This document shows positions 44,575 through 54,800 of a DNA stretch of 64,000 nt, in pieces (position 1 is the stretch's first letter; every line of letters begins with the position of its first letter). Under the pieces are notes generated by a model. It did no database searches. It was not told the DNA's origin and was given only the letters and a program-made list of their open reading frames with translations. The translations under genes were made by a program, and so were the position numbers. The stretch covers positions 1-64,000 of the forward strand of contig CAYLSB010000012.1 of assembly GCA_964386005.1 (NCBI GenBank). The letters are read 5' to 3'. Source of the DNA: FEN-1350 sp964386005. GTDB taxonomy: Bacteria > Planctomycetota > Phycisphaerae > Sedimentisphaerales > Anaerohalosphaeraceae.

Positions 44575-47511
44575 TGCGTTGTCGGCGGTGATATCGGCGG
44601 GGATTCGATTTTTTTCATTGGTCCCGGCCGGGATCGACTGTCGCTTGCGATCGGTTTCAAGCTTGGTCTTGAGATACCTGGCGGTATAACTGTTCCTGTG
44701 GCGGATCAGTTCCTCGGGCGAACCGGTAGCGATGACTTCGCCTCCCCCGTCGCCGCCTTCCGGGCCCAGGTCGATGATATAGTCGGCCATCTTGATTACG
44801 TCGAGGTTGTGTTCGATGACGATGACGGTATTGCCGATATCGCAGAGCCGTTGCAGGACGTTGAGCAGGTTGTGGATGTCGGCAAAGTGCAATCCCGTCG
44901 TCGGTTCGTCCAGCAGATACAGCGTGTGACCTGTTCCGGGCCGTCCCAGTTCCGAGGCCAGCTTGACGCGCTGGGCCTCGCCGCCGGACAGCGTCGTCGA
45001 GGATTGCCCCAGCGTCATATAGCCCAGCCCGACTTCGCACAGGGCGCGCAGCAGCCGAAGGATCTTGGGAAAGTTCGCGAAGAACTCGCGGGCCTCGTCG
45101 ATCCGCATATCGAGCACCTCGGCGATGTTTTTGCCCTTGTAGGTGATCTGCAGGGTCTCGGGATTGTAGCGGGAGCCCTTGCATTGTTGACAAACAACAT
45201 ATACATCAGGTAAAAAATGCATTTCGATGCACCTGGTGCCCTGTCCCTGGCAGTGTTCGCAGCGGCCGCCCTTGACGTTGAAGCTGAATCGCCCGGCCTT
45301 GTAACCGCGGATCTTGGCCTCGCGGGTCATCGAAAAGAGCTGGCGGATCAGGTCGAAGACGCCCGTGTAGGTGGCCGGATTGCTTCGAGGCGTACGGCCG
45401 ATGGGCGACTGGTCGATCTCGATGACCTTATCCACCCGCGACAAGCCGAGGATATTCTTATGTTTGCCGGGCTTGTCGCCGGAAGCGTAAAGCCGCCGCA
45501 TCAGGCCCTTGAGAAGGATCTCCGTGACCAGCGTACTCTTGCCGGAACCCGATACGCCCGTTACGCAGGTGAAAACGCCCAGCGGAAACTTAACGTTGAT
45601 ATTCTTGAGGTTGTGTTCGGTCGCGCCGCGGACTTCGATGGCGTCGCGCAGACTGTACGTGCGGCGTTCCTCGGGCAATTCGATCCGCTGCATACCGGAA
45701 AGGTACTGGCCCGTCAGGGATGGCGGGCACTTGCAGATTTCGTCATAGGTTCCTTCGGCGACGACTTGGCCTCCGTGGGCGCCGGCCGCGGGGCCGATGT
45801 CGATGATGTGATCCGCCGCGGCCATGACATCCTCGTCGTGCTCGACGACCAGCACGGTGTTTCCGATGTCGCGAAGCTGCTTGAGAATGCCCAACAGGCG
45901 GTCGTTATCCCGCCGATGCAGGCCGATAGTCGGTTCATCGAGCACATAACAACAACCGACCAATCCGCTGCCGACCTGAGTGGCCAGCCGGATTCGCTGG
46001 GCCTCGCCTCCCGACATGGAGCTACTCGGTCGGTCCAGGGTGAGATACCCAAGCCCGACGTCGATCAGAAACTTCAGCCGGGCGCGGATCTCCTTGAGCG
46101 GTTGTGCCGCGATGAGTTCGCGTTCGGGATCGAGCGCAAGGGCGTTAAAATACTCCCGCGCCTTTTCGATATTCATCGCCGTGACCTGGCAGATATTCTT
46201 TCCGCCGATCGTCACCGCGACCGCCTCGGGGCGAAGCCGGGCTCCTCCGCACTTTCGGCACGGCTGCTCGGAGAGATAATTGTGCAGACGGGTCTTGACG
46301 TATTCGCTGGTGGTGTTTTCCCAGCGACGGCTCAGGTTGGGGATCACGCCCTCGAACGACGCACCGTGCCGATCCTCGTCATCCGGTGTGGTGCCGTGCA
46401 TCAGGATCCGAACGATTTCCGGCGACAGCTCCGCGAAAGGTACCGAGGGACTGGCTCCGAAGAGGCGGCAGAACCTGCGGACGAGCTTGTTGTAGTAGAT
46501 GTTCATGCGCTTGCCGCCCTTGCGCCAGGCGTCGATCGCTCCGGTTTCCAGAGAAAGGGATTTGTCGGGCACGATCAGGTCCGGATCGAATTCGAGAATG
46601 GTACCCAGACCGTCGCAGCCGGGACAGGCGCCATAGGGGCTGTTAAAGCTAAACAATCTCGGTGATAGCTCCGCCAGCGAGGCCTCCGGATGTTCGACGC
46701 AGGCGTATTTTTCGCTGTAGATCACGTCGGTCCAGCTTCCGTTGCCGTCGGCCGTCTTGGCGGAGGTTGGTTCCTGGAACATCACAAAGATCACGCCGTC
46801 GGCGATCTTCAGCGCCGTCTCGATCGAGTCGGACAATCGTACGCGGATCGATGGCTTCAAAATGAGTCGATCGATCACAGCCGCGATATCGTGTTTCTTG
46901 TTTTTATCCAGCGTCGGCAGGTTTCGCATGTCATAGACGATACCGTCGATACGGTTCCGCACGAAACCCTCTCGCATGATTCGCGTGAAGACCTCTCGAT
47001 GTTCGCCTTTTTGTCCGCGGACCAGCGGGGCGCAGATTTGGATCTTGGTGCCCTCCGGCCGCGACAGGATCGAATCGACGATCTGCGTGGCGTGCTGGCT
47101 GGAGATTTCCTTGCCGCAGACCCAGCAGTGCGGCGTGCCCACGCGGGCGAACAATAACCGGCAATAGTCATAAATCTCCGTCGTGGTCGCCACCGTCGAG
47201 CGCGGATTGCTGGTGGCGCTGCGCTGTTCGATGGCGATGGTCGGCGGAAGCCCTTCGATATGTTCGACCTGCGGTTTTTGCATCTGCTCGAGAAATTGTC
47301 GCGCGTAGGCGCTGAGCGACTCGACGTACTTGCGCTGACCTTCGGCGTAGATGGTGTCGAACGCCAGCGAGCTTTTGCCCGAGCCGCTGATGCCGGTGAT
47401 GACCACCAGCTTGTCGCGCGGGATCACGACGCTGATGTTCTTGAGGTTGTGCTCGCCGGCGCCGGTTATGATGATCGATTTTGTTTCGGAATCCACCAAA
47501 GCTCTTTCCAT
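44572..47511 (-). CDS. uvrA: Excinuclease ABC subunit A
   Basis: The protein of about 979 residues has the full UvrA layout: first Walker A GISGSGKS, FDTIYAEGQRKYVESLSAYARQFL, the UvrB-binding region, a zinc module (CPGCDGLG), signature LSGGEAQRIRLA, then a second half with Walker A GVSGSGKS, the CEHCQGQGT zinc finger and LSGGEAQRVKLA with a Walker B LYLLDEPTTGLHF. It is the damage sensor of nucleotide excision repair. ATG 47511 is preferred; a TTG at 47535 is in frame. It is divergent from endonuclease V. Confidence 0.95.
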   Translation of the reverse strand: MERALVDSETKSIIITGAGEHNLKNISVVIPRDKLVVITGISGSGKSSLAFDTIYAEGQRKYVESLSAYARQFLEQMQKPQVEHIEGLPPTIAIEQRSATSNPRSTVATTTEIYDYCRLLFARVGTPHCWVCGKEISSQHATQIVDSILSRPEGTKIQICAPLVRGQKGEHREVFTRIMREGFVRNRIDGIVYDMRNLPTLDKNKKHDIAAVIDRLILKPSIRVRLSDSIETALKIADGVIFVMFQEPTSAKTADGNGSWTDVIYSEKYACVEHPEASLAELSPRLFSFNSPYGACPGCDGLGTILEFDPDLIVPDKSLSLETGAIDAWRKGGKRMNIYYNKLVRRFCRLFGASPSVPFAELSPEIVRILMHGTTPDDEDRHGASFEGVIPNLSRRWENTTSEYVKTRLHNYLSEQPCRKCGGARLRPEAVAVTIGGKNICQVTAMNIEKAREYFNALALDPERELIAAQPLKEIRARLKFLIDVGLGYLTLDRPSSSMSGGEAQRIRLATQVGSGLVGCCYVLDEPTIGLHRRDNDRLLGILKQLRDIGNTVLVVEHDEDVMAAADHIIDIGPAAGAHGGQVVAEGTYDEICKCPPSLTGQYLSGMQRIELPEERRTYSLRDAIEVRGATEHNLKNINVKFPLGVFTCVTGVSGSGKSTLVTEILLKGLMRRLYASGDKPGKHKNILGLSRVDKVIEIDQSPIGRTPRSNPATYTGVFDLIRQLFSMTREAKIRGYKAGRFSFNVKGGRCEHCQGQGTRCIEMHFLPDVYVVCQQCKGSRYNPETLQITYKGKNIAEVLDMRIDEAREFFANFPKILRLLRALCEVGLGYMTLGQSSTTLSGGEAQRVKLASELGRPGTGHTLYLLDEPTTGLHFADIHNLLNVLQRLCDIGNTVIVIEHNLDVIKMADYIIDLGPEGGDGGGEVIATGSPEELIRHRNSYTARYLKTKLETDRKRQSIPAGTNEKNRIPADITADNA

Positions 47512-47559
47512 CGATACGATATACCTCTTCCGCAAATTTCAAATAAACCCAAAAGGGTC

Positions 47560-47590
47560 ATTGTACCACAAACCACCCCGGCTGTACAAT
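47560..47590. promoter_or_regulatory. Symmetrical divergent promoter of uvrA and endonuclease V
   Basis: ATTGTAC at 47560-47566 and GTACAAT at 47584-47590 are perfect inverted repeats 17 bases apart. On each strand the near arm reads as -35 TTGTAC and the far arm as -10 TACAAT with an 18-base spacer. Predicted starts are near 47597 (+) and 47553 (-), giving short leaders for both genes. Confidence 0.6.
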
Positions 47591-47619
47591 CCCCTGTTAT
47601 TGAGGAAAGGACTAACTGC

Positions 47620-48294
47620 TTGAAAATCCGTTCGCTTCATTCGTGGGATGTCGATTACGCCACGGCAAGGCGATTGCAGACCGATCTGGCCGACCGTGTA
47701 CAGTTCGAGCCGATTGATGAACCTGTTCGGCTTGTCGCGGGGATCGATTGTGCCTTCAGCAAAGATCGCAAGCGGATGGGAGCTGTGGTAGTTGTGATGC
47801 GTTTGCCGGATTTTGCGGTCATCGAGCGAGTCCACAGTGTCACAGCCGTGACATTCCCCTATATTCCGGGATTGCTTTCCTTCCGCGAAGCCCCGGTATG
47901 TCTTATGGCGACGGAAATGCTTAACCATTCGCCGGATGTTTTCCTCATCGATGGTCAGGGCATCGCCCACCCTCGCCGCCTCGGGCTGGCCAGCCATCTG
48001 GGCCTCTTTCTCAATCGCCCGACTATCGGCTGTGCCAAGAGCCGTCTGATCGGTAACTATGACGAGGTTCCAAGGGATCGCGGCTGTTATTCGTTGCTGA
48101 AAGACGGCGATAACACCATTGGCGCCGTCCTGCGAACCAAAACGGCCGTCAAGCCGTTATTCATCTCCCCCGGCCATCTCTGCCAGTTGGAGGATGCCAT
48201 ACGAATTACGCTTACCTGTTGTACACGTTACCGTCTTCCGGAACCCTGCCGACTGGCTCATCAGGAGGTCACACGGCTGAAGGCAAAACTCTGA
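47620..48294 (+). CDS. nfi: Endonuclease V
   Basis: The 224-residue protein carries the complete active site: D43 in LVAGIDCAF, the YIPGLLSFREAP wedge with E90, D111 in FLIDGQGIAHPRRLGLASHLG, and the K/L-rich AKSRLIG strand. It nicks DNA one base beyond deaminated bases, mainly hypoxanthine. The start is TTG at 47620, with GAGGAAAGG at 47602-47610 nine bases before it; the longer frame back to 47260 is antisense to uvrA and is rejected. With this start, the catalytic residues fall at the positions usual for the family. Confidence 0.92.
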   Translation: MKIRSLHSWDVDYATARRLQTDLADRVQFEPIDEPVRLVAGIDCAFSKDRKRMGAVVVVMRLPDFAVIERVHSVTAVTFPYIPGLLSFREAPVCLMATEMLNHSPDVFLIDGQGIAHPRRLGLASHLGLFLNRPTIGCAKSRLIGNYDEVPRDRGCYSLLKDGDNTIGAVLRTKTAVKPLFISPGHLCQLEDAIRITLTCCTRYRLPEPCRLAHQEVTRLKAKL

Positions 48295-48447
48295 CATGTA
48301 TTGTTCCCATTTCGGGATATCACACCATATCAAGACTACTCAGTAATCCTCAACAAATTTTCCTTATCCCAGGAAATGGAAAGAGCTCAAAGTAAATCAT
48401 TGAGGTTATTGTGTTTATGACAAAATACCGAATAGGAAGAATTTGAT

Positions 48448-48488
48448 TTGAAAATATGAATAACAATTCATATAATGAATAACTATTC
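48448..48488 (+). promoter_or_regulatory. Promoter and likely TetR operator of the efflux operon
   Basis: TTGAAA at 48448-48453 and consensus TATAAT at 48471-48476 are 17 bases apart. A perfect palindrome ATTCAT-ATA-ATGAAT (48466-48480) is centred on the -10, and 13-mers TGAATAACAATTC (48457) and TGAATAACTATTC (48476) repeat directly across it. Such placement fits autorepression by the TetR protein encoded next. Confidence 0.65.
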
Positions 48489-48519
48489 TTTTTGTGAATG
48501 TTTAGTAAATGGAGACTTT

Positions 48520-49158
48520 ATGGAACAGGATCTATCACGCAAGGAAAGAGAACGGCTTCGCCACAAGGAAGAGATCATGGCGGGAGCGATAAAGCTCTTT
48601 GCGGAAAAAGGGTTTCACAATGTTTCGATGCAGGAGATCGCAACGGCGACTGAATTCGCCACGGGGACTTTATACAATTTCTTCCAAAACAAAGAAGCCC
48701 TGTATGCGGAACTATTGATATCGTGCGGGCGGAAAATCATGGCCACATTGTATCCGACGCTGGAAGGATCCAAATCGGAAGAGGAAAAGATTCGCGAGTT
48801 TATTGCCGTCCATAAAGTCATTCTGGCTGAGAACAGCCAGATGATCGCTCTGTTTTTGTCCGAGCTCAACCGGATTTCGATGGTGATTCCCCCGTTTGCG
48901 GAAGAAGAAATAGAACGGATTCGAATCGATGTGCTGAATCAACTGGCCGGGATTGTCGAAGCCGGGATTGAACATGGACGATTTCGACGATGCAACGCGT
49001 TCATGGCATCGGCGGCCTTGAGCGCCATGTTGGAATTCCTGATATTTTCAGTAATTAAATATCCCCATTTCGTTGCCCTGGAAGAGGGTCTTGCGGAAAT
49101 CGAGACTCTTTTCTTTCAGGGAATAACTCCGTCGGGGGACAGAACACATGCCGGGTAA
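48520..49158 (+). CDS. TetR/AcrR-family transcriptional regulator
   Basis: The 212-residue protein has the TetR helix-turn-helix at residues about 12-60: IMAGAIKLFAEKGFHNVSMQEIATATEFATGTLYNFFQNKEALYAELL. The C-terminal helical ligand domain is diverged, as usual. It is the first gene of an efflux operon, so it probably represses the pump until a toxic ligand binds. GGAG at 48511-48514 fixes ATG 48520; the frame open from 48475 overlaps the operator region and is rejected. Its end overlaps the TolC gene start. Confidence 0.9.
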   Translation: MEQDLSRKERERLRHKEEIMAGAIKLFAEKGFHNVSMQEIATATEFATGTLYNFFQNKEALYAELLISCGRKIMATLYPTLEGSKSEEEKIREFIAVHKVILAENSQMIALFLSELNRISMVIPPFAEEEIERIRIDVLNQLAGIVEAGIEHGRFRRCNAFMASAALSAMLEFLIFSVIKYPHFVALEEGLAEIETLFFQGITPSGDRTHAG

Positions 49159-50563
49159 ATCGATGAATCGGACGATTCCTCATATTGTATATACGCTGTG
49201 TGTATTGATAGCCGGATGCGGCACTTTTGACGGCGATGCGATTCGTCGGCGCCATGCGGATGCGTTTTCGCGCGATCTGGGGCTTCGAACCGATTCCGCC
49301 CTCGCCCGGACACCTGTCTTCACCCTGGATGAATGCGTTCGATATGCGCTAATGAACAATCTGAGCTTTCGTGCCGCCCAGATCGATCAACAGGTTGCCC
49401 GGCTGCAGCGCCGGATCAGCTTTTCGTATTTTCTTCCTGCGGTGAGCTTCAACACCAGCCATGTCGTGTGGGATCCGAATCCGATGATGGAACTGGGTTT
49501 CGGCCCATTGGCCATGCACGACAAACGCGTCCGTGAAATCACCTGGAATGTCCAGACGGCGATCTTCGATCCTTCGACGTGGTTTTTGTATTCGATGTAC
49601 ACGCGGGGCGAGGAGATTTCTCAGCTTGTTACTGAGTACACGCGACAGATGATCACCTTGCAGGTGACGGGATTGTATTATTATTGCCTGTCGCTGCAGG
49701 AGTCCATCGCATCGATACAAAGCCGGATTGCGGCCGCGGAATCGCTTCATGCGCAACTCCGTTCGCTCGCGGAGGAAGGGATGCTCAGCGCATGGCAGGC
49801 CGACGAAGCCGGCGTATTTCTCCAGAGCCATCGGAACGATCTGCAAAAGACACAGGATACGTTACGGCAAACGCGCGGAGATCTACAGATTGCGATGGGC
49901 CTGTCTCCGTTGGCTTCAATCGAACTTGGGGGGCCTGGAGAAAACAACGCCCCGCAGGGTTCGCTGGAGGACCTGATCTATCAGGCAATGGTGAATCATC
50001 CGGGATTGAAGATCTCCGATCGAGCCGTCGCAATTGAAGAGGAGAAGGTCAAGATCGCGATCGCGGGATTTTTGCCGCGATTGTATGGATTCGCCACGCA
50101 TACATCCACGACGGAATCCCAGTTAAGCGAGCCGAAGTACTGGATGGCCGGCCTTTCGGGAGCGATTTCCGTGTTCAATGGATTTGCCACTATCAGCGAC
50201 TATGAGGCGGCCAAAAAGAACCGCGAAAAGGCCTTCCTTGAACGGGAGGAACAAACGTTGACGCTGATGGCCGAGGTCCAGCGAGCGAATATGAATCTCC
50301 AGACGGCCGCAAATGACAAGCGTCTGGCGGAACAGAATCTTGACGTGGCCCAGGCCCAATATGACGAAGCCGCCGAGCGATGGAAGGAAGGGCTGATGAC
50401 CAGCACCGATTTGTTGTCCATCATGGCCAGGCGGGATCAGGCACGAATGGGTGTCCTGATGGCATCCTATCACCATCAGGTTACTGTCGCGACGATGCGT
50501 CAGGTCATGGGACTGATGCCGATCGACACGAATCGGACGAATCTTGAGGATCAAACGAGGTAA
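49148..50563 (+). CDS. TolC-family outer membrane efflux lipoprotein
   Basis: The 471-residue protein has a lipoprotein signal (HIVYTLCVLIAGC), then two halves of long helices typical of the TolC barrel-tunnel: LDECVRYALMNNLSFRAAQIDQQVA and later LEDLIYQAMVNHPGLKISDRAVAIEEEKVKIAIAGFLPRLYGF, with the closing EEQTLTLMAEVQRANMNLQTA and RWKEGLMTSTDLLSIM. It forms the outer-membrane exit duct of the tripartite pump. ATG 49148 (GGGGGA before it) overlaps the regulator by 11 bases; ATG 49163 is an alternative. Confidence 0.9.
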   Translation: MPGKSMNRTIPHIVYTLCVLIAGCGTFDGDAIRRRHADAFSRDLGLRTDSALARTPVFTLDECVRYALMNNLSFRAAQIDQQVARLQRRISFSYFLPAVSFNTSHVVWDPNPMMELGFGPLAMHDKRVREITWNVQTAIFDPSTWFLYSMYTRGEEISQLVTEYTRQMITLQVTGLYYYCLSLQESIASIQSRIAAAESLHAQLRSLAEEGMLSAWQADEAGVFLQSHRNDLQKTQDTLRQTRGDLQIAMGLSPLASIELGGPGENNAPQGSLEDLIYQAMVNHPGLKISDRAVAIEEEKVKIAIAGFLPRLYGFATHTSTTESQLSEPKYWMAGLSGAISVFNGFATISDYEAAKKNREKAFLEREEQTLTLMAEVQRANMNLQTAANDKRLAEQNLDVAQAQYDEAAERWKEGLMTSTDLLSIMARRDQARMGVLMASYHHQVTVATMRQVMGLMPIDTNRTNLEDQTR

Positions 50564-50567
50564 TCTT

Positions 50568-51818
50568 ATGATTTCAAAACATCACAAACTCCTTCATTCA
50601 TGGAAAGCGATCGGATGTATTGTGCTGAGTTTGGCGGCCGGTATCGCATTCTGTATGTGGAAATTGGGATCGACTTCTTCGGCGACGGCCGCAGAAACCT
50701 CGACGCAGAATTCCATGCGCAATGCAAAAAAAGAATCGACAGCCGCTACGGTTCCCGTTGTTCTGCGGCCGGTTGAGATACGGACCTTTGAACGGCGAAT
50801 CGAAGTTCAGGGAAATGTCGAGGCCAAGAATACGGCAATGGTTTCCCCGCGAATTCCCGGGGTCATCGAGGCGCTGTATGTCGATGAAGGCGATGTCGTC
50901 ATCGCCGGGCAAACGAAAGTACTCGCCACGGATTCGTTGAAGATCCAAAAGAACGTGCAGATTCAGGAGCATGGGGTGGCGGTGGCCCGATGCGCCCACC
51001 GCGAAGCGGTTGCGAATCTGGAACGAGCCCAAGCCGATTTTGATAAGGCGGAAATGGATTTTCGCCGGTTCGAACGGCTTGTGGAAAAAAAGGCCGTAAC
51101 CCTCGATGGTTTCGAACAGCAACAATCCCGATTCCGCCAGACTCAGGCGATGTTGCGTCTGGCCGAAGCACAGGTGGACCTGACGGTCGAACGGCAAAAG
51201 GAATCCGAGGCGGCGCTGGCAATTGCCCGGAAAGATCTATCGGACGCGGTCGTCCTGGCCCCGATTCATGGGACAATCAGCATGAAGCTGCAGGAACCGG
51301 GCGAAATGGGCCAGCCGGGAGCGCCGGTTTTTCGGATCGAGGACCTGTCGCTGGTGGAAATCTCGGCGATGATTCCTGCGAACTATTATCCGCAGATTGA
51401 AGCCGACAAAACGCCGATGAGAGTGGTCGTCTCCGATGTCGAGGTCGGTACGCTGGCCATTTCCTACAAGAGTCCGACGATTCAATCCAGAATGAGAACC
51501 TTTGAAATCAAAGCAAGGATGAAAAATCCTCCGGCGGTTGTTGTTCCCGGCGCCATGGCAAACATAACGGTTACATTGAGCAGCCGAAAATCACTGGGGG
51601 TACCGACCATCGCGATCCAAAAGCGGGCCGATCGGGACGTGGTTTTCGTTATTCGAAATGGCCGGGCCGCCGTCGTCGAGGTGACTCCCGGCATTGAAAA
51701 TGACGGATTTACCGAGGTGGCGCCATCGATCCTGACGGAGTCGGATTCCGTTGTTACCATGGGGCAGTATCTTCTGAACCAGGATACCCCTGTTGTTGTC
51801 CAACAGGAGGGTAAATAA
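50568..51818 (+). CDS. RND efflux periplasmic adaptor (HlyD/AcrA family)
   Basis: The 416-residue protein has one N-terminal membrane anchor (AIGCIVLSLAAGIAFCMW), a barrel-sandwich half-motif (VQGNVEAKNTAMVSPRIPGVIEALYVDEGDVVIAGQ), a helical hairpin from about residue 130 to 210, the second half-motif (LAPIHGTISMKLQEPGEMGQPG) and a beta-barrel with a membrane-proximal domain. It bridges the RND pump and the TolC duct. GAGG at 50557-50560 precedes ATG 50568. Its stop overlaps the pump start (TAATG). Confidence 0.92.
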   Translation: MISKHHKLLHSWKAIGCIVLSLAAGIAFCMWKLGSTSSATAAETSTQNSMRNAKKESTAATVPVVLRPVEIRTFERRIEVQGNVEAKNTAMVSPRIPGVIEALYVDEGDVVIAGQTKVLATDSLKIQKNVQIQEHGVAVARCAHREAVANLERAQADFDKAEMDFRRFERLVEKKAVTLDGFEQQQSRFRQTQAMLRLAEAQVDLTVERQKESEAALAIARKDLSDAVVLAPIHGTISMKLQEPGEMGQPGAPVFRIEDLSLVEISAMIPANYYPQIEADKTPMRVVVSDVEVGTLAISYKSPTIQSRMRTFEIKARMKNPPAVVVPGAMANITVTLSSRKSLGVPTIAIQKRADRDVVFVIRNGRAAVVEVTPGIENDGFTEVAPSILTESDSVVTMGQYLLNQDTPVVVQQEGK

Positions 51819-54800
51819 TGATTTTATCTGATTTTTCCATTCGTCGTCCGGTGGCGATGAGTTGTTTCTTAATCGGTTTGTCCATCCTGGGATTCAATGC
51901 GTATCGCAAGATGGGTTTGGAACTGATGCCTCGAATGAACGTGCCCTTCATCACGATCGTCACGATTTATCCCGGAGCCAGCCCCGAACAGATCGAGACG
52001 GACATTGCCAAGCGGATTGAAGACAAGATCGTTACCATCGACGGTCTCAAACATGTCAACTCCGCCTGCATGGAAAATGTTTGTCAGACCTTCCTTGAGT
52101 TTCATCTGGATGTCGATGTCGATATCGCCGCGACGGATGTCCGCGAGAAGCTGGATATGATCAGGGCCGATCTGCCGGAAGACGCCGAAGATCCGGTGAT
52201 CATGAAATTCGACCTGAACTCCAAACCCGTGGTGTACCTTGCTCTGGGCGGCGACGTCCCTCTGGATGAGATGTACGACTATGCGAATAACACCCTGCGA
52301 GATCGATTAACCGTCATCGGCGGTGTGGCGGATGTCGAACTGATCGGTGGCGCGGAACGCGAAGTGCATATTAAGTTGAACCGGGATCAACTGGGCGAGC
52401 GAGGCCTTTCCAGCACCGATGTGGTTCGGGCTGTACAACAAAATATCCGTATTATCCCCTCCGGACGCGTACGACAACAAGGCACCGAATACACGGTCAA
52501 GTTCGATGCGGATTTCTCATCGATTTCCGAAATGAACGGATTGGAGGTGGCCAATGACCATGGAAGCCGCTGTTATCTCCGCGATATCGGCCGCGTGGAG
52601 ATGACAACCGAAGAAGTCCGTCAAAAGGCATACATCGACGGCAAACCCTGTATTTCCATCCGTGTTGTGAAAAAGGCCGAAGCGAATGCCGTGGAAGTGG
52701 TCCGCCGAGTCCGGACAGCCATGGATACGATTCGCGGGCAATTGCCCGGCGGGATGGACCTGACGTGGATCTATGATGACGGCCGGTATATCGAAGCGAC
52801 CGTAACCAGCGCATGGAGTGATATCCGACAGGGAGTGATTTTGACGGCAGTGATCCTGTTTTTGTTCCTCTATAATGTGCGCGCCACTCTGGTGATCTTT
52901 GTTACGATGCCGTTGACGATTATCATCGGGCTGTTTCTCATGCAGATGTGCGGCTATACGTTGAACACTTCCACGCTGTTATCGATCGGAATGTCAATCG
53001 GAGTTCTGGTGACCAACTCCATTGTGGTGATGGAGGCCATCGTCAAGCGACTGAACGAAACCGGCGATCCAAAGAAGGCCGCTCATCTGGGCGCCAAAGA
53101 ATCGGTGATCGCCGTGATCGGAAGCGCGGGGACGAATATCGTCGTGCTGTTTCCTTTGGCGATGATGGGCAGCATGATCGGCAAATTCCTCGGTCCCCTG
53201 GCCTGGACGATGGTTCTGATGACCGTCGTATCCTTGTTTATATCGTTCACGTTGACGCCGCTTCTATGCTCGTTGATCCTGAAACCAACCCATCCTTATG
53301 CCCGAGGGATACTACCCTGGATGGAACGATCCTGGAACGGAATGTTCAGACGGGTTTGTGCCGGGTTGCGGACGATCCTTGAATTCAATGAACGAAACCG
53401 CTGGGCGGCTATTCTGGTGATTTTGGGAACGATTACCCTTTTCGTATTTTCCATGTCCCTGGCATCGAAAGTGGGTTTCGGATTTTTCAGTAACTCGGAT
53501 AGCGGCCAAATCTTAATCAAGCTGGAATATCCGACCCGTTACGATCTGGACAACACGGCGGGAAGGGTTCGAGATATTGAAAGTCGTTTGCGGGACCTTC
53601 CGGAACTAAAACATATCCTTTCGACGATCGGGAAAGTGGAAGGGATTATTGGTCAATCGTCCGAAGGCGTATATCTGGCGCAAATTCTGCTGCGATTTTC
53701 GGATCGAGACGAGCGGACATTGACGATGGATGAAATAATGAATGAGGTCCGCCTTCGTGTTCACAATCTTCCGGAATGCATTGCCACAGTCGCTATGCCG
53801 GATTTCATCGGAGGTCAGGGGTATGATATTGAGATGTCCATTTCCGGCGACAATCTCACGACCTTGGATCGAATCGCTCTGACGGGTCAGTCATTGATCT
53901 CCGACCTCAAGGGCTTCAAAGATTCCGATACCACCGTTCGTATCGGCAAACCGGAAATCCGGGTAACGCCGCGTCGGCCGGTACTGGCCGACCTTGGAAT
54001 TCCGGCAGCGGCTATCGGTCTTGCCCTTCGCGGCAATCTGGAAGGTCTCGACGCGGGAACCTTCAAGATGGGGGCAAGAAATTATGATATTGTCGTAGAG
54101 ATGGAAGAACGATCAGGCAAAGATCAGGTGGAACAATTTTTGTTTCCGGGTTTGCCGGGAAAACCGATGTTGTTGTCCGGTTTGGGAAATATCGAACAAC
54201 GACTGGCCCCGGTCCAGATCACCCGAATGGATAAGCAAAGGATTTCAAAGTTACTGGCCAACATCGAAAGTTCGCTTCCCCTGGGCATGGCCGTCGACCA
54301 GTTGAGCAAATCGATCGATCAAAAGGCGGATCTTCCGCCGGGGTACGATTATAAATTTCTTGGAGCATACGAAGTCATGGCGGAAGCCCAGGCGGCGTTC
54401 GGCGAAGCGGGGATCCTGGCGATATTGCTGGTCTATCTGATGTTGTCGGCCTTACTGGAATCGTTCGGGAAACCCTGGTTGATTCTGGTGACGGTACCGC
54501 TGGCATTGATCGGCGTTATGTGGGCGCTCTATCTAACGGGTTACAGTTTATCGATGTTTGTGCTTATGTCGTTAATCATGATGACGGGTATCGTGGTAAA
54601 TAATGCCATTTTGATTACCGATCAGGCGAATGTTTTTGTTATGGAAGGCAGACCGCGACATAAAGCGATGATCGATGCGACCGTGGAAGAATTTCGGCCG
54701 ATCGTGATGATTACCCTGGCGGCAATTCTCGGGATGGGGCCGTTGGCGACGGGAAAAGGAATCGGCGCTGAATTACGAAACGATGTCGGTGTGGCCTCGA

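Noticed and set aside
45217..46665. 482-residue frame antisense to uvrA
   Set aside because: No recognisable domain, and it covers invariant UvrA motifs on the other strand.
47260..47619. N-terminal extension of endonuclease V
   Set aside because: It is antisense to the uvrA start, while a TTG with a strong ribosome binding site gives the correct family length and active-site numbering.
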